Assembly: GCF_016862195.1 (NCBI RefSeq)
Contig: NZ_BOMM01000064.1
Location: 62,001 to 126,000 of the forward strand
DNA length: 64,000 bases
Direction of reading: 5' to 3'
DNA from: Paractinoplanes ferrugineus
GTDB taxonomy: Bacteria > Actinomycetota > Actinomycetes > Mycobacteriales > Micromonosporaceae
The notes beneath the pieces were generated by a model. It did no database searches and was not told the origin of the DNA. It saw only the letters and a program-made list of their open reading frames with translations. The position numbers and the translations under genes were made by a program. Position 1 is the first letter of the stretch; each line of letters begins with the position of its first letter. Positions 32,577 through 40,882 of the stretch are shown here, piece by piece.

Positions 32577-34454
32577 TCACCGGGTTGCCCCCGCCGGGAG
32601 CGCCAGCGCGAGCGCCGCGGAGCCGTCCAGGAACATCAGGCCCCGCTCGGCGAATCCGGCGAAGGCCTCCTCGACGGCGTCGAGCGGCAACCGGCGGGAC
32701 AGGCGTTCGCGGACGGCGGACGCGCTTATCGGCCGGTCGACGCAGGCGAGGTAGATCTCGGCGAGATCGCCCTCGAACGTGTACGTGCCCTCCGCCCCGG
32801 GATGCCGGCCGTCGTAGATCTGCAGCAGGCCGGGCGCCGAGAAGTAGGTGAGCGTCGGTGGGGTCGCACGCTGCCATGCCGCCTTCCATGCCTCGACGCC
32901 CGCCCGGACACCGGCGTACGCCTCGTCCGGCAGCGGGTCGGCGAGCTCGTACTCGAAGAAATAGGCAATCTTCCCGAGATCGAACCGGTCCGGATAAACA
33001 TACCGGTATCCCCGCTCCGGGCGGCGTTCCCGGACACCGGCCGTTTTATCGGTATACAAAGGACTGAATCGCTCCAGCCAGACCCGGCCCGCGCCGGCCG
33101 GCGGGCGCAGGTGCACGAGGTGCGGCAGAACGGCGGCCTGGGCCCGGTAGTCGTCGGCGGACTCACCGGGGAAACCCCAGATGATGTTCCACGAGATCGT
33201 GATGCCGTAGTACTGGCCCCAGCGCAGCACGTTGACGTTCTGACCGGCCCGGACGCCCTTGCGCATCAGGCCGAGCACCCGGGTGCTGAGCGACTCCAGG
33301 CCGGGCTGCAGATGCGTCACGCCGCCCTGCCGCAGCAACCTCAGCTGCTCCCGGGTGAGGTTGGCCTTCACCTCGTAGAAGATGTCGTAGGTGGTGCCGG
33401 CGGCGATCAGTTCCGGGAAGAGCCCGGAAAGGTAGGCGGTGTCCAGGATGTTGTCGACCGCCTCGAACCGGAAACTGCGGTAGCGCCGCGCCTGGGTGGC
33501 CAGCTCGACGGCGACCCGGCCGGGCGACTTGGCCCGGAACCGCATGCTGGAGCCGTTGAGCCCGCAGAACGTGCAGTGGTGCTTGGCCCCCCACCAGCAT
33601 CCGCGGGCCGATTCGAAGGGAATGCGGACCGTACGCTGACCGGCGCTCGGCTGCAGCCCGAGGCCCTCGGCCCGGCTGAAGTACTCGTCGTAGTCCGGGG
33701 GCGGGGACTCGTCGAGACGTTCGAACGGCGGCGCCGACGGGGTCGCCACCACCTCGTCCCCGCGCCGGCCGGCGACCCCGGGCACGCTCCCCGGGTCGGC
33801 GCCGGTGGCCAGCGCGGACAGCAGCTCGGGAAAGGCCACGTCGCCCTCGCCGAGCACCGCGTAGTCGATGGCGTCGACCCGCCGGACGTACTCCAGCCCC
33901 ATCTCGTCGTCGAAGTTGGCCCCGCCGAAGACCGTGACCAGGTGCGGGAACTCCCGCTTGAGCCGCCGGGCCAGCGCGAACGAGGCCGCGTTCTGCTGGA
34001 ACGTGCAGCTGAACCCGACGACCCGGACGTCCTTCCAGGACACGGCGCCGACGAGGTCGTCGAGGTAGCCGGGCACGTCCTCGTCGCGGATCCGCCGGAG
34101 CAGGTCGGCGGGCAGGTCGAGCTCGGCCGCGTGGTCGTCGAGCAGGCGACCGTCCGGGTCGGGCGCCTGCTCGCCGAACGCCGCGACCGAGAACAGCCAG
34201 TCGCCGAACATCTGCCCGCGCTGCTCGCACAGCGTCCGGTAGGCCTCGGCGCCGATCCGGTGGGCGAGGTCGAGGTTGGCGTGCAGGGTGCGCACGTCCC
34301 ACCCGTGGGCCTCGGCGATCGCCTTGAGCAGGCCGAGCTGGATGGACGGCCGCTCCGCCGTCATGAACGGCATCGACACCAGGACCACCGGCCAGGCGGC
34401 CCGCTCCGCGGCGGACGGTTCCCGCGGGACCGGCCGTGGATCAGGAAGGATCAC
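32577..34454 (-). CDS. RiPP-type B12 radical SAM C-methyltransferase
   Basis: About 625 residues from a GTG at 34454, which overlaps the end of the 95-residue gene by 14 bases. No strong ribosome site precedes it, so the start is uncertain. The N-terminal B12-binding-type domain opens with VVLVSMPFMTAERPSIQLG. The radical SAM motif is GCWWGAKHHCTFCG (about 285-297), the CX7CX2C form characteristic of RiPP maturation C-methyltransferases of the bacteriocin-linked family. FYEVKANLTREQL, QPGLESLSTRVLGLMRKG and GFPGESADDY follow as in that family. The final about 180 residues are the usual extra domain. Substrate unknown; the upstream small gene is the obvious candidate. Confidence 0.92.
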   Translation of the reverse strand: MILPDPRPVPREPSAAERAAWPVVLVSMPFMTAERPSIQLGLLKAIAEAHGWDVRTLHANLDLAHRIGAEAYRTLCEQRGQMFGDWLFSVAAFGEQAPDPDGRLLDDHAAELDLPADLLRRIRDEDVPGYLDDLVGAVSWKDVRVVGFSCTFQQNAASFALARRLKREFPHLVTVFGGANFDDEMGLEYVRRVDAIDYAVLGEGDVAFPELLSALATGADPGSVPGVAGRRGDEVVATPSAPPFERLDESPPPDYDEYFSRAEGLGLQPSAGQRTVRIPFESARGCWWGAKHHCTFCGLNGSSMRFRAKSPGRVAVELATQARRYRSFRFEAVDNILDTAYLSGLFPELIAAGTTYDIFYEVKANLTREQLRLLRQGGVTHLQPGLESLSTRVLGLMRKGVRAGQNVNVLRWGQYYGITISWNIIWGFPGESADDYRAQAAVLPHLVHLRPPAGAGRVWLERFSPLYTDKTAGVRERRPERGYRYVYPDRFDLGKIAYFFEYELADPLPDEAYAGVRAGVEAWKAAWQRATPPTLTYFSAPGLLQIYDGRHPGAEGTYTFEGDLAEIYLACVDRPISASAVRERLSRRLPLDAVEEAFAGFAERGLMFLDGSAALALALPAGATR

Positions 34455-34728
34455 AGATGACCATGGTGGACTCGCTGTCCGGTGCGAGAACGGCACCGGC
34501 GGCGAAGGAGGACCGGAACTGCTCCCGGATCGCCGCCGCCGCGCCGTCGGCCGAGGCGCTGCCGTCGGCGGCCACGACATGCTCGACGGCGGCCGTGGAC
34601 ACCTCCTCGGCGCCGGCCCCCGCTGCCGCGGCGATCGGAGCGCCCAGCACCGCGCCCATGGCCAGTCCACTGAGGAGCACCCGCGAACCACCGCGGGAAG
34701 GATTGGTTGCACCGGTACGGTCGGACAT
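34441..34728 (-). CDS. 95-residue protein, possible substrate of the rSAM C-methyltransferase
   Basis: ATG at 34728 with AGGGAA upstream. Residues 15-40 are hydrophobic and small-residue rich (SRVLLSGLAMGAVLGAPIAA), followed by an Ala/Ser/Glu-rich stretch (VEHVVAADGSASADG) and an end SESTMVICDPS with a single Cys. It overlaps the start of the radical-SAM gene, so the two are translationally coupled. It could be a RiPP precursor whose C terminus is modified, or a small exported protein with a signal-like segment. No GG or NHLP signature is present. I cannot name a family. Confidence 0.7.
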   Translation of the reverse strand: MSDRTGATNPSRGGSRVLLSGLAMGAVLGAPIAAAAGAGAEEVSTAAVEHVVAADGSASADGAAAAIREQFRSSFAAGAVLAPDSESTMVICDPS

Positions 34729-34749
34729 GGAGTTCCCTTCACTGGCAGG

Positions 34750-34768
34750 CCCGCGACCAGGTCGCGGG
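34750..34768 (-). terminator. Hairpin between SARP regulator and small gene
   Basis: An 8-bp perfect stem (CCCGCGAC and its complement) with a 3-base loop lies about 50 bases past the SARP stop and 22 bases before the 95-residue gene start. No T run follows. A terminator or 5'-UTR stem are both possible. Confidence 0.5.
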
Positions 34769-34820
34769 AACGGGTCGCCGCACCTCCGGGCCGGCCGGCG
34801 GTATCAAGCGATAAACGTCA

Positions 34821-37709
34821 CTATTTCGGCCCGGCGCTCCCTCGGGAATTGGCCAGATGGTCTAACTTGGCGCGAACGGCGGCGGCTTCCGAATGCCCGA
34901 GGGCATCGAAGATCTCGATTGCCTCCCGCCAGGCGCCGCGGGCGCGGCCGGCATCCCCCGAGGCACGGTACGTGTCACCGAGCCGCAGCCGGGTCATCGC
35001 CACCTGGTAGCGGTCGCCGAGGTCGTGCCACAGGACGAGCGCCCGCTCGTAACAGGCGACCGCCTCGTCGTGGTGGCCGAGCTGGTGGTGGGCGTAGCCG
35101 AGGCTGTCCCAGGTGTCGGCGTGCCCCGGCCACTCGCCGGAGTCCTCGTGCAGGGCCAGCGACTGCCGGCAGAACTCCAGCGCCTGCTCGTGGTAGCCGA
35201 GCTGGCTGTGGTACCACCCGACCCAGTTCAGGGCGTCGGCCTGGCCGGCCCAGTCCTCGGCGAGCCGGAACTGCTCCAGCGCCTGCCGCGCCTGGTCGAG
35301 CGCCTGCTGCAGGTTGCCCTGCCGTTCCAGCACCCGGCCGAGGTTGAGCCGGATGCGGGCCTGGCCGGGCAGGTCGCCCAGCCGGGCGAACAGCCGCAGG
35401 GCCTGCTCGGCGTGGGCGCGGGCCTCGTCGAACCGGCCCAGCTGCAGATTCGCCAGGTTGAGCAGGCGGTGCGCCTGGGCCTGTCCGGCCCGGTCGCCGA
35501 GCCGCCGGGCGGCGTTCAGGGCGGCGCTCGTCGTCGCCGCCCAGTCGTGCCAGTGCCCCTGATAGTTGAGGAAGGCCGTCATCGTCCAGGCCAGCCGGTA
35601 GACATAGGTGTGGTTGCCGCCGGTGGCCGCCAGCGCGAGCGCCGCCAGCAGGTTCGCGTGCTCCGCGACGAACCAGCGCATCGCCTGATCGGCGTCGAGG
35701 TGCGGCACCGCGACCACGCCGGTCGCGGCCGGATCGACGGCCAGCGGTTCGCGGTAGGGATAGAGCAGCCGGTCAGCGGTGTGCGCGGAGTGCAGATAGT
35801 GATCGAGGATGCGGGCCAGCGCCGCCTCCCGCTCCGGCGCCGTGCCCAGCACCCGGGCCTGCTCGGCGGCGTAGGCCCGCAGCAGGTCGTGGAAGGTGAA
35901 CCGGCCGGGCGCGGTCTCGTCGATCAGGTGGGCCCCGCGCAGTGCGGTGAGCAGCCGGCGCGCCTCGGCCAGCGGGACACCGGCGAGGCTGGCCGCGGCG
36001 GCGATCGAGATGTCCGGTCCCGGATGCAGCCCCAGCAGCCGGAACAGCTGCGCGGCCGGTTCCGCCAGCAGGTTGTACGACCAGGACAGGACGGCTCGGG
36101 CGTCGGCGGTGGGGTCCTCCCCCGCGAACGCGTCCAGCCCGCCCCGGGCATGCCCCAGCTCGTCCGCGAGGGCGGTGAGCGAGAACCGTGGCTGGGCCGC
36201 CGCCCGGGCCGCCACGATGGCCAGCGCCAGCGGCAACCGGGCGGAGACGGCGATGATGTCGTCGACCGCGGTCGGCTCGACCTCGACCCGCGACTCGCCG
36301 ATGCGCCGCCGCAGGATCTGGCGCCCCTCGTCGGCGGTCACCAGGTCGACGGGCACCGCCACCGCCCCGGCCGCGATCAGCCCCGACAACCAGTTCCGGC
36401 TGGTCACCACGACCAGGCAGCCGGCCGAGCCGGGCAGCAGCGGCGTCACCTGGTCGGTGTCGCGCGCGTTGTCGAGCACCACCAGCACCCGCCGCCCGGC
36501 GAGCAGGCTGCGATAGAGCGCCGCCTGCTGCTCGAGGGTGGCCGGCACCCGGCGGGCCGGCACCCCGAGGGCGTCGAGGAACCCGCGCAGGGCCTCACCG
36601 GGTTCCATCGCCGACCGGTGCGGATCGAAACCGCGCAGGTTGACGTAGAGCTGACCGTGCGGGAAGCGGGCGCTGATCCGGTGCGCCCAGTGCACGGCGA
36701 GCGAGGTCTTGCCGACCCCGGCCGTCCCGGTGATCAGGGCGATGACCATGCCGTCCCCGGTGACCAGGCCGTCGAGCTGGCGCAACTCGTTGACCCGGCC
36801 GACGAAGTGGGGCGTGGCGTACGGCAACTGGGCCGGGATCGGTGGCCGCGGGACCGGCTCGGACGCGGTCGAACCGGTCGGCGCGTCGAGCGACGGATCG
36901 TTGGCGAGGAAGCGTTTGTAGAGGTCCTGCAGTTCGGCGGACGGGTCGACGCCGAGCTCCTCGCGCAGGTAGCGGGCCTGTTCGTGGAAGGCGGCGAGGG
37001 CCTCGGCCTGCCGGCCGCTGCGGTACAACGCGGTCATCAGCGAGCCCCGCAGCCGCTCCCGCGTCGGGTAGGCGGCGACCAGCCGGGTCAGCTCGGTGAC
37101 CAGGTCCTCGTCGTTGCCCATCGCGAGATCGATCTCGATGCGCTCCTCGAGCACGCTGATCCGCCGTTCCTCGAGCCGGTCGCGCTCGGCGTCCAGCAGT
37201 GGACCGGCCAGCCCGTCGAAGGCCGGGCCCCGCCAGAGCTGCATCGCGGCGTGCATCGCCTGGACCGCCTCGGGCAGCTCACCGGCGGCCCGCGCGGTGC
37301 GGGCCCGGCTGACCTCGCGGTCGAACACCTCGAGGTCGAGGCTCCCGGGCGGCAGGGCCAGCCGGTATCCGACCTCGCTCCACGTGAGCACCTGGGACGG
37401 TGAGCGACCGGACCGGATCGGCTCGAACGCCCGGCGAAGGCCCGAGATGTACTTCTGGACGACATTCACCGCATATGCCGGTGCGGCGTCACCCCAGATC
37501 GCCTCGATCAACTGCTCGCGGCGCACCGGCCGGTTGGACCGCAGGGCCAGGACGGCGAGCACCACCCGCTGCTGGACCGGGCCGAGGCTCAGGCGGGTGT
37601 CACCCAGCCAGGCCTGGACGGGACCGAGGACCTCGACGCGCAGCGCGGGCCCCGGCTGACCCTGGTGCGGCCCGGCCAAGGATGCCCCCTTAGATCGGCG
37701 GATGACCAC
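34821..37709 (-). CDS. SARP/AfsR-type regulator with BTAD, NB-ARC and TPR domains
   Basis: 962 residues from a GTG at 37709. Order: OmpR-type winged helix (about 25-110, RVVLAVLALRSNRPVRREQLIEAIWG), bacterial transcriptional activation domain (about 118-265, LDLEVFDREVSRART), NB-ARC ATPase (about 290-560; Walker A TGTAGVGKTSLAVHWA, Walker B RVLVVLDNARD), and a C-terminal TPR array (about 700-950). It is typical of SARP activators in secondary-metabolite clusters. Its target is probably the rSAM/95-residue/GNAT unit just downstream on the same strand. Confidence 0.93.
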   Translation of the reverse strand: MVIRRSKGASLAGPHQGQPGPALRVEVLGPVQAWLGDTRLSLGPVQQRVVLAVLALRSNRPVRREQLIEAIWGDAAPAYAVNVVQKYISGLRRAFEPIRSGRSPSQVLTWSEVGYRLALPPGSLDLEVFDREVSRARTARAAGELPEAVQAMHAAMQLWRGPAFDGLAGPLLDAERDRLEERRISVLEERIEIDLAMGNDEDLVTELTRLVAAYPTRERLRGSLMTALYRSGRQAEALAAFHEQARYLREELGVDPSAELQDLYKRFLANDPSLDAPTGSTASEPVPRPPIPAQLPYATPHFVGRVNELRQLDGLVTGDGMVIALITGTAGVGKTSLAVHWAHRISARFPHGQLYVNLRGFDPHRSAMEPGEALRGFLDALGVPARRVPATLEQQAALYRSLLAGRRVLVVLDNARDTDQVTPLLPGSAGCLVVVTSRNWLSGLIAAGAVAVPVDLVTADEGRQILRRRIGESRVEVEPTAVDDIIAVSARLPLALAIVAARAAAQPRFSLTALADELGHARGGLDAFAGEDPTADARAVLSWSYNLLAEPAAQLFRLLGLHPGPDISIAAAASLAGVPLAEARRLLTALRGAHLIDETAPGRFTFHDLLRAYAAEQARVLGTAPEREAALARILDHYLHSAHTADRLLYPYREPLAVDPAATGVVAVPHLDADQAMRWFVAEHANLLAALALAATGGNHTYVYRLAWTMTAFLNYQGHWHDWAATTSAALNAARRLGDRAGQAQAHRLLNLANLQLGRFDEARAHAEQALRLFARLGDLPGQARIRLNLGRVLERQGNLQQALDQARQALEQFRLAEDWAGQADALNWVGWYHSQLGYHEQALEFCRQSLALHEDSGEWPGHADTWDSLGYAHHQLGHHDEAVACYERALVLWHDLGDRYQVAMTRLRLGDTYRASGDAGRARGAWREAIEIFDALGHSEAAAVRAKLDHLANSRGSAGPK

Positions 37710-37789
37710 AGTGTACGAACCACCGGACGTTCCGTCGCGGCTTCGCTACGCACCGCTGGTCCAAAGTGAGGGATCCTGGGCGAGATCGA

Positions 37790-38935
37790 TCACCGGGGTT
37801 TGCCGCTGGGATGGACCGCGCTCGGGTGCCCGGAGGGTCGCACCGGCGGGCCGGACGACCGGGCCGGGGTCGGGGTCAGGGCCGCGGTCGGGGTCGGGGT
37901 CGCGCCGTGGTCCTCGATGGGCTGGCCGAGCCAGCTGGACAGCCAGTCGAACGCCGGCGCCTCCATCGCCTTCCAGGTCTGGCTGGAGTGTCCGCCGCCG
38001 TTGATGTAGGCCGTGGTCACCGAGAGCGGACTCCGCCCGGCCTTGGCGATGGCGGTGGTGGCGTTGAGGGCGGTCGGATCCGACCGGGCGCACGCCAAAT
38101 ACAGCGCCACCGCGGGGACCGGCAGGTGCTGCAACCGCCAGACGACGTTGTAGGAGGTGTGCTCCGACCCGTCGCCGACGTGGATGCCGGGGTCGACGTA
38201 GCCCGACAGACTGGCCGCCGCCGCGTACCGGTCGGGGTGGCGCAGCAGCAGCTGGGTGGCGCAGTAGGCGCCGGCCGAGAACCCGATCAGGCTCCACGCG
38301 CTCTGGTCGGGACGCACCCGGAAGTGGCTCAGCGCGTAGGCCGGCACGTCCTGAGTGAGAAAGGTCTCGGACTGCGCCGAACCGACGAGGTTGGTGCACT
38401 CGGTGTCGAGTTTCAACGGCCGGGGCGACTGGTAGGGGAACAGCACCACCGCCGGCGCCATCCGGCCGGCGGCGATCTCCTCGTCCAGGATCTTCGGCGC
38501 GGCCAGGGCGTTCAACCACTGCGCCGGTACGCCGGGGTAACCGTGCAGGGCCTCGATGGTGGGGTAGCGCAGCGGACCCGCCGGGTCGTAACCCGGCGGC
38601 AGGTAGACGTACATCGGCATGGTCAGTTTGCTGGCCGCCCCGGTGACGGTGACGGTGAGCACCCGGCCGGCACCCGGACCGGTGGCGGGGGCCGATTCGC
38701 CGGCCTCGGCCACCTTGGGATGGGTGCCCGACCAGGTGGGCCAGAAGTCGACCTGGCGGTTGACCCAGACGGCGGCGACCGCGACGGAGGTCACCACGCA
38801 GGCCAGGACGGTGACGCTGCGCAGCAGCCCGCCGCGCCATCCGCGCAGGCGATTCCAGAGCAGACCGACGGCGATCGCCGCGACCACCGCCGCCGCCAGC
38901 GCGACCAGCTCAGCGCCAAGGCTGTCCGGGGCCAT
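37790..38935 (-). CDS. Membrane-anchored esterase (antigen-85/esterase D-like alpha/beta hydrolase)
   Basis: 381 residues from the ATG at 38935 (AAGGAGAAG upstream). N-terminal membrane segments (about 5-22, 35-58) are followed by a short spacer with VNRQVDFWPTW, then an alpha/beta hydrolase: YVYLPPGYDPAGPLRYPTI, oxyanion part EALHGYPG, nucleophile elbow GFSAGAYCA, and likely His in INGGGHSSQTW. A Pro/Thr-rich tail (TPTPTAALTPTPARS) ends the protein. The family includes mycolyltransferases and S-formylglutathione hydrolases; a cell-surface ester hydrolase is the safest call. It shares its membrane head with the gene upstream and overlaps it by 26 bases. Confidence 0.88.
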   Translation of the reverse strand: MAPDSLGAELVALAAAVVAAIAVGLLWNRLRGWRGGLLRSVTVLACVVTSVAVAAVWVNRQVDFWPTWSGTHPKVAEAGESAPATGPGAGRVLTVTVTGAASKLTMPMYVYLPPGYDPAGPLRYPTIEALHGYPGVPAQWLNALAAPKILDEEIAAGRMAPAVVLFPYQSPRPLKLDTECTNLVGSAQSETFLTQDVPAYALSHFRVRPDQSAWSLIGFSAGAYCATQLLLRHPDRYAAAASLSGYVDPGIHVGDGSEHTSYNVVWRLQHLPVPAVALYLACARSDPTALNATTAIAKAGRSPLSVTTAYINGGGHSSQTWKAMEAPAFDWLSSWLGQPIEDHGATPTPTAALTPTPARSSGPPVRPSGHPSAVHPSGKPR

Positions 38936-39944
38936 GAGGCTTCTCCTTCCCGCTGGGGGCGCCCGCCGGGGCGCCGGCGCCGGCGCGGCCCGGAGTGCCG
39001 GGCGGAACCGGTGCGCCGGGCGGCCCGGACGACGCCCCGGGCTTGGGGCGCCGGTGCACCGGCAGTGACTTGACCGGCGGCGACGAGGCGGCCAGCGGGG
39101 GTGGGGTCTGGCCGGCGGCCCAGCCCACGGCCGCGCGGACGGCGCGCAGCACACCGGCCGGCTCGACCCCGGGGCGGACCGTGAAGGTCGCCACGCCGGC
39201 CGGCACGACGACGTCGTGCGGGACCGGTGGCACCTCGGCCCGCACGCTCGCCACCGCCGGGAACTGACCCGGTGCGGCCGCCGACACCTGGCGGACCAGC
39301 CGGGTGTCGGCGGGTGAACCGACCAGGGCCCACCGGTGATCGGTGACCCGCAGATCGTGGTGCAGCCCGACCGGCACCCCGGCGGCGAGCGTCTGGATCT
39401 CGGTTCCGGACGTCGTGCTCAAGTAGACGACCACGTCGCGGCCGGCCGCCGCCGCCACCTCCACGCTGGGCGCCTCGGGCCAGCTCGCCGGCCAGCCCGC
39501 GCCGGCGCTCCCGACCACCAGGACCACGGAGTACCGCCACTGCGGATGCTGGAGATAGCCGGCCGGGACGACCAGGACCGGAGCGGAGGCCAGGTGCCAG
39601 TCGGTCCACCCGGTGGGCTGCCAGGGCAGCGACAGCGGCCGGTCGGTGCGGCCGGCGGCACGAGCCGCGAGCTCCTGGTCCAGGCCTCCGGCAGCGGTGG
39701 CGTACGTCGGCGCGACGACGTCGCCGGTGCTGAACAGCGAATCCCACGTCGGGTAGAAATCCTCGTGCCGGTTGACCACCAGACCCACCGAGACGAGCAA
39801 CGAGGCCTCGGTGAGCAGCACACCGGCCGGGCGTAGCAGGAGCCGCAGCCGCCACGGGCGGCCCCACACCAGGACCGTGAGGAACGCCACGATCACCGTG
39901 CTGCCGACCGCCATCGCGATCAGCGGCATGCCGGTCAACCGCAT
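38910..39944 (-). CDS. Membrane protein paralogous to the head of the neighbouring esterase
   Basis: 344 residues from the ATG at 39944 (GGAGAAGG upstream). Two to three membrane segments (about 8-27, 37-58) end in VGLVVNRHEDFYPTWDSLF, closely matching VNRQVDFWPTW in the next gene. The extracytoplasmic part has beta-rich text, including HPQWRYSVVLVVGSAGAGWP, but no catalytic motif: the GxSxG of the esterase is absent, so it may be a degenerate hydrolase. It ends in a Pro/Gly-rich tail. Function unknown; co-transcribed with the esterase. Confidence 0.82.
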   Translation of the reverse strand: MRLTGMPLIAMAVGSTVIVAFLTVLVWGRPWRLRLLLRPAGVLLTEASLLVSVGLVVNRHEDFYPTWDSLFSTGDVVAPTYATAAGGLDQELAARAAGRTDRPLSLPWQPTGWTDWHLASAPVLVVPAGYLQHPQWRYSVVLVVGSAGAGWPASWPEAPSVEVAAAAGRDVVVYLSTTSGTEIQTLAAGVPVGLHHDLRVTDHRWALVGSPADTRLVRQVSAAAPGQFPAVASVRAEVPPVPHDVVVPAGVATFTVRPGVEPAGVLRAVRAAVGWAAGQTPPPLAASSPPVKSLPVHRRPKPGASSGPPGAPVPPGTPGRAGAGAPAGAPSGKEKPHGPGQPWR

Positions 39945-40111
39945 CTGTCCTTCTCCGTCTTCCGCCCAGCGCGCCGGCCGTGCGCGGCGCCTCCGTAGTT
40001 GTACAAGCCCTCCGCAATCACCCGTTTCAACGTCCGGGCGGGGCGGGGGTCACGGTTCTGGACGATCTCTGCGGGACGTCCGGCTGCTACCACGATCTCC
40101 GATGCATCACA

Positions 40112-40843
40112 ATGATCCCCGATAGGGACCTTGCGGCAGTTATATGCAACAGTCTATCGGTGGTTGACGGCGCAACTGATCCTCGCGGGCTGTCCGAGCC
40201 TGCTCCCTCCGCGCCCGCGGCGGTGCCATCGGCGCAGGGTCCGGCCGTGGACGAGGCCGCGCTGCGTCACCTCCAGCAGGTCCACGGGCCGGTGCTGCTC
40301 AGCTTCCTGACCCGGCTGACCCGCGGCGACGCGCACCGGGCCGAGGACATCGTCCAGGAGACCCTGCTGCGGGCGTGGCGCAACCCCGAGGCACGCAACG
40401 CCGACGGCCGGTGGAGTCGAGCCTGGATCTTCACGGTCGCGAAGCGGATCTTCATCGATCAGGTCCGGGCGGCCGAGGTCCGCCCGGCCGAACTGTCCGA
40501 CGAGCACATCGAGGCGCATGCGCACACCGCCGATCCGATCGAGCAGGCCCTGGACGCCGCCGAGGTGCGGGCGGCGCTGGCCTCGCTGCCGGAGCGGCTG
40601 CGGATCACGCTCGTCGAGATCTACTTCCAGGAACGGTCGGTGGCCGAGGTCGCGGAGGTCCTCGACGTCCCGCCGGGAACGGTCAAATCACGCACTTTCT
40701 ATGCATTACGAGCACTACGCGAGGCCTTGGCCGGACGTGGTTTCGGAGGCCGGCCGGGTGACAAATCCGTTACCGCCGGGGCCGGAAAAAGCCAGTCGGA
40801 TCGTGAACCGCCGACCGCACCCGGCCGTCTACGTAGGGCATGA
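40112..40843 (+). CDS. ECF-type RNA polymerase sigma factor
   Basis: About 243 residues from the ATG at 40112. Region 2 (FLTRLTRGDAHRAEDIVQETLLRAWRNP, SRAWIFTVAKRIFIDQVRA) and region 4 (LASLPERLRITLVEIYFQERS, EVLDVPPGTVKSRTFYALRAL) are both clear. The first about 45 residues are a weakly conserved Pro/Ala stretch, and no good ribosome site precedes the start, so a start further down is possible. It heads a rightward cluster with a zinc-finger anti-sigma gene two genes later, its probable partner. Divergent from the esterase pair. Confidence 0.9.
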   Translation: MIPDRDLAAVICNSLSVVDGATDPRGLSEPAPSAPAAVPSAQGPAVDEAALRHLQQVHGPVLLSFLTRLTRGDAHRAEDIVQETLLRAWRNPEARNADGRWSRAWIFTVAKRIFIDQVRAAEVRPAELSDEHIEAHAHTADPIEQALDAAEVRAALASLPERLRITLVEIYFQERSVAEVAEVLDVPPGTVKSRTFYALRALREALAGRGFGGRPGDKSVTAGAGKSQSDREPPTAPGRLRRA

Positions 40844-40882
40844 CACTCTCACCCCGATAGAACGAGTAGATGAGTGGGACAG

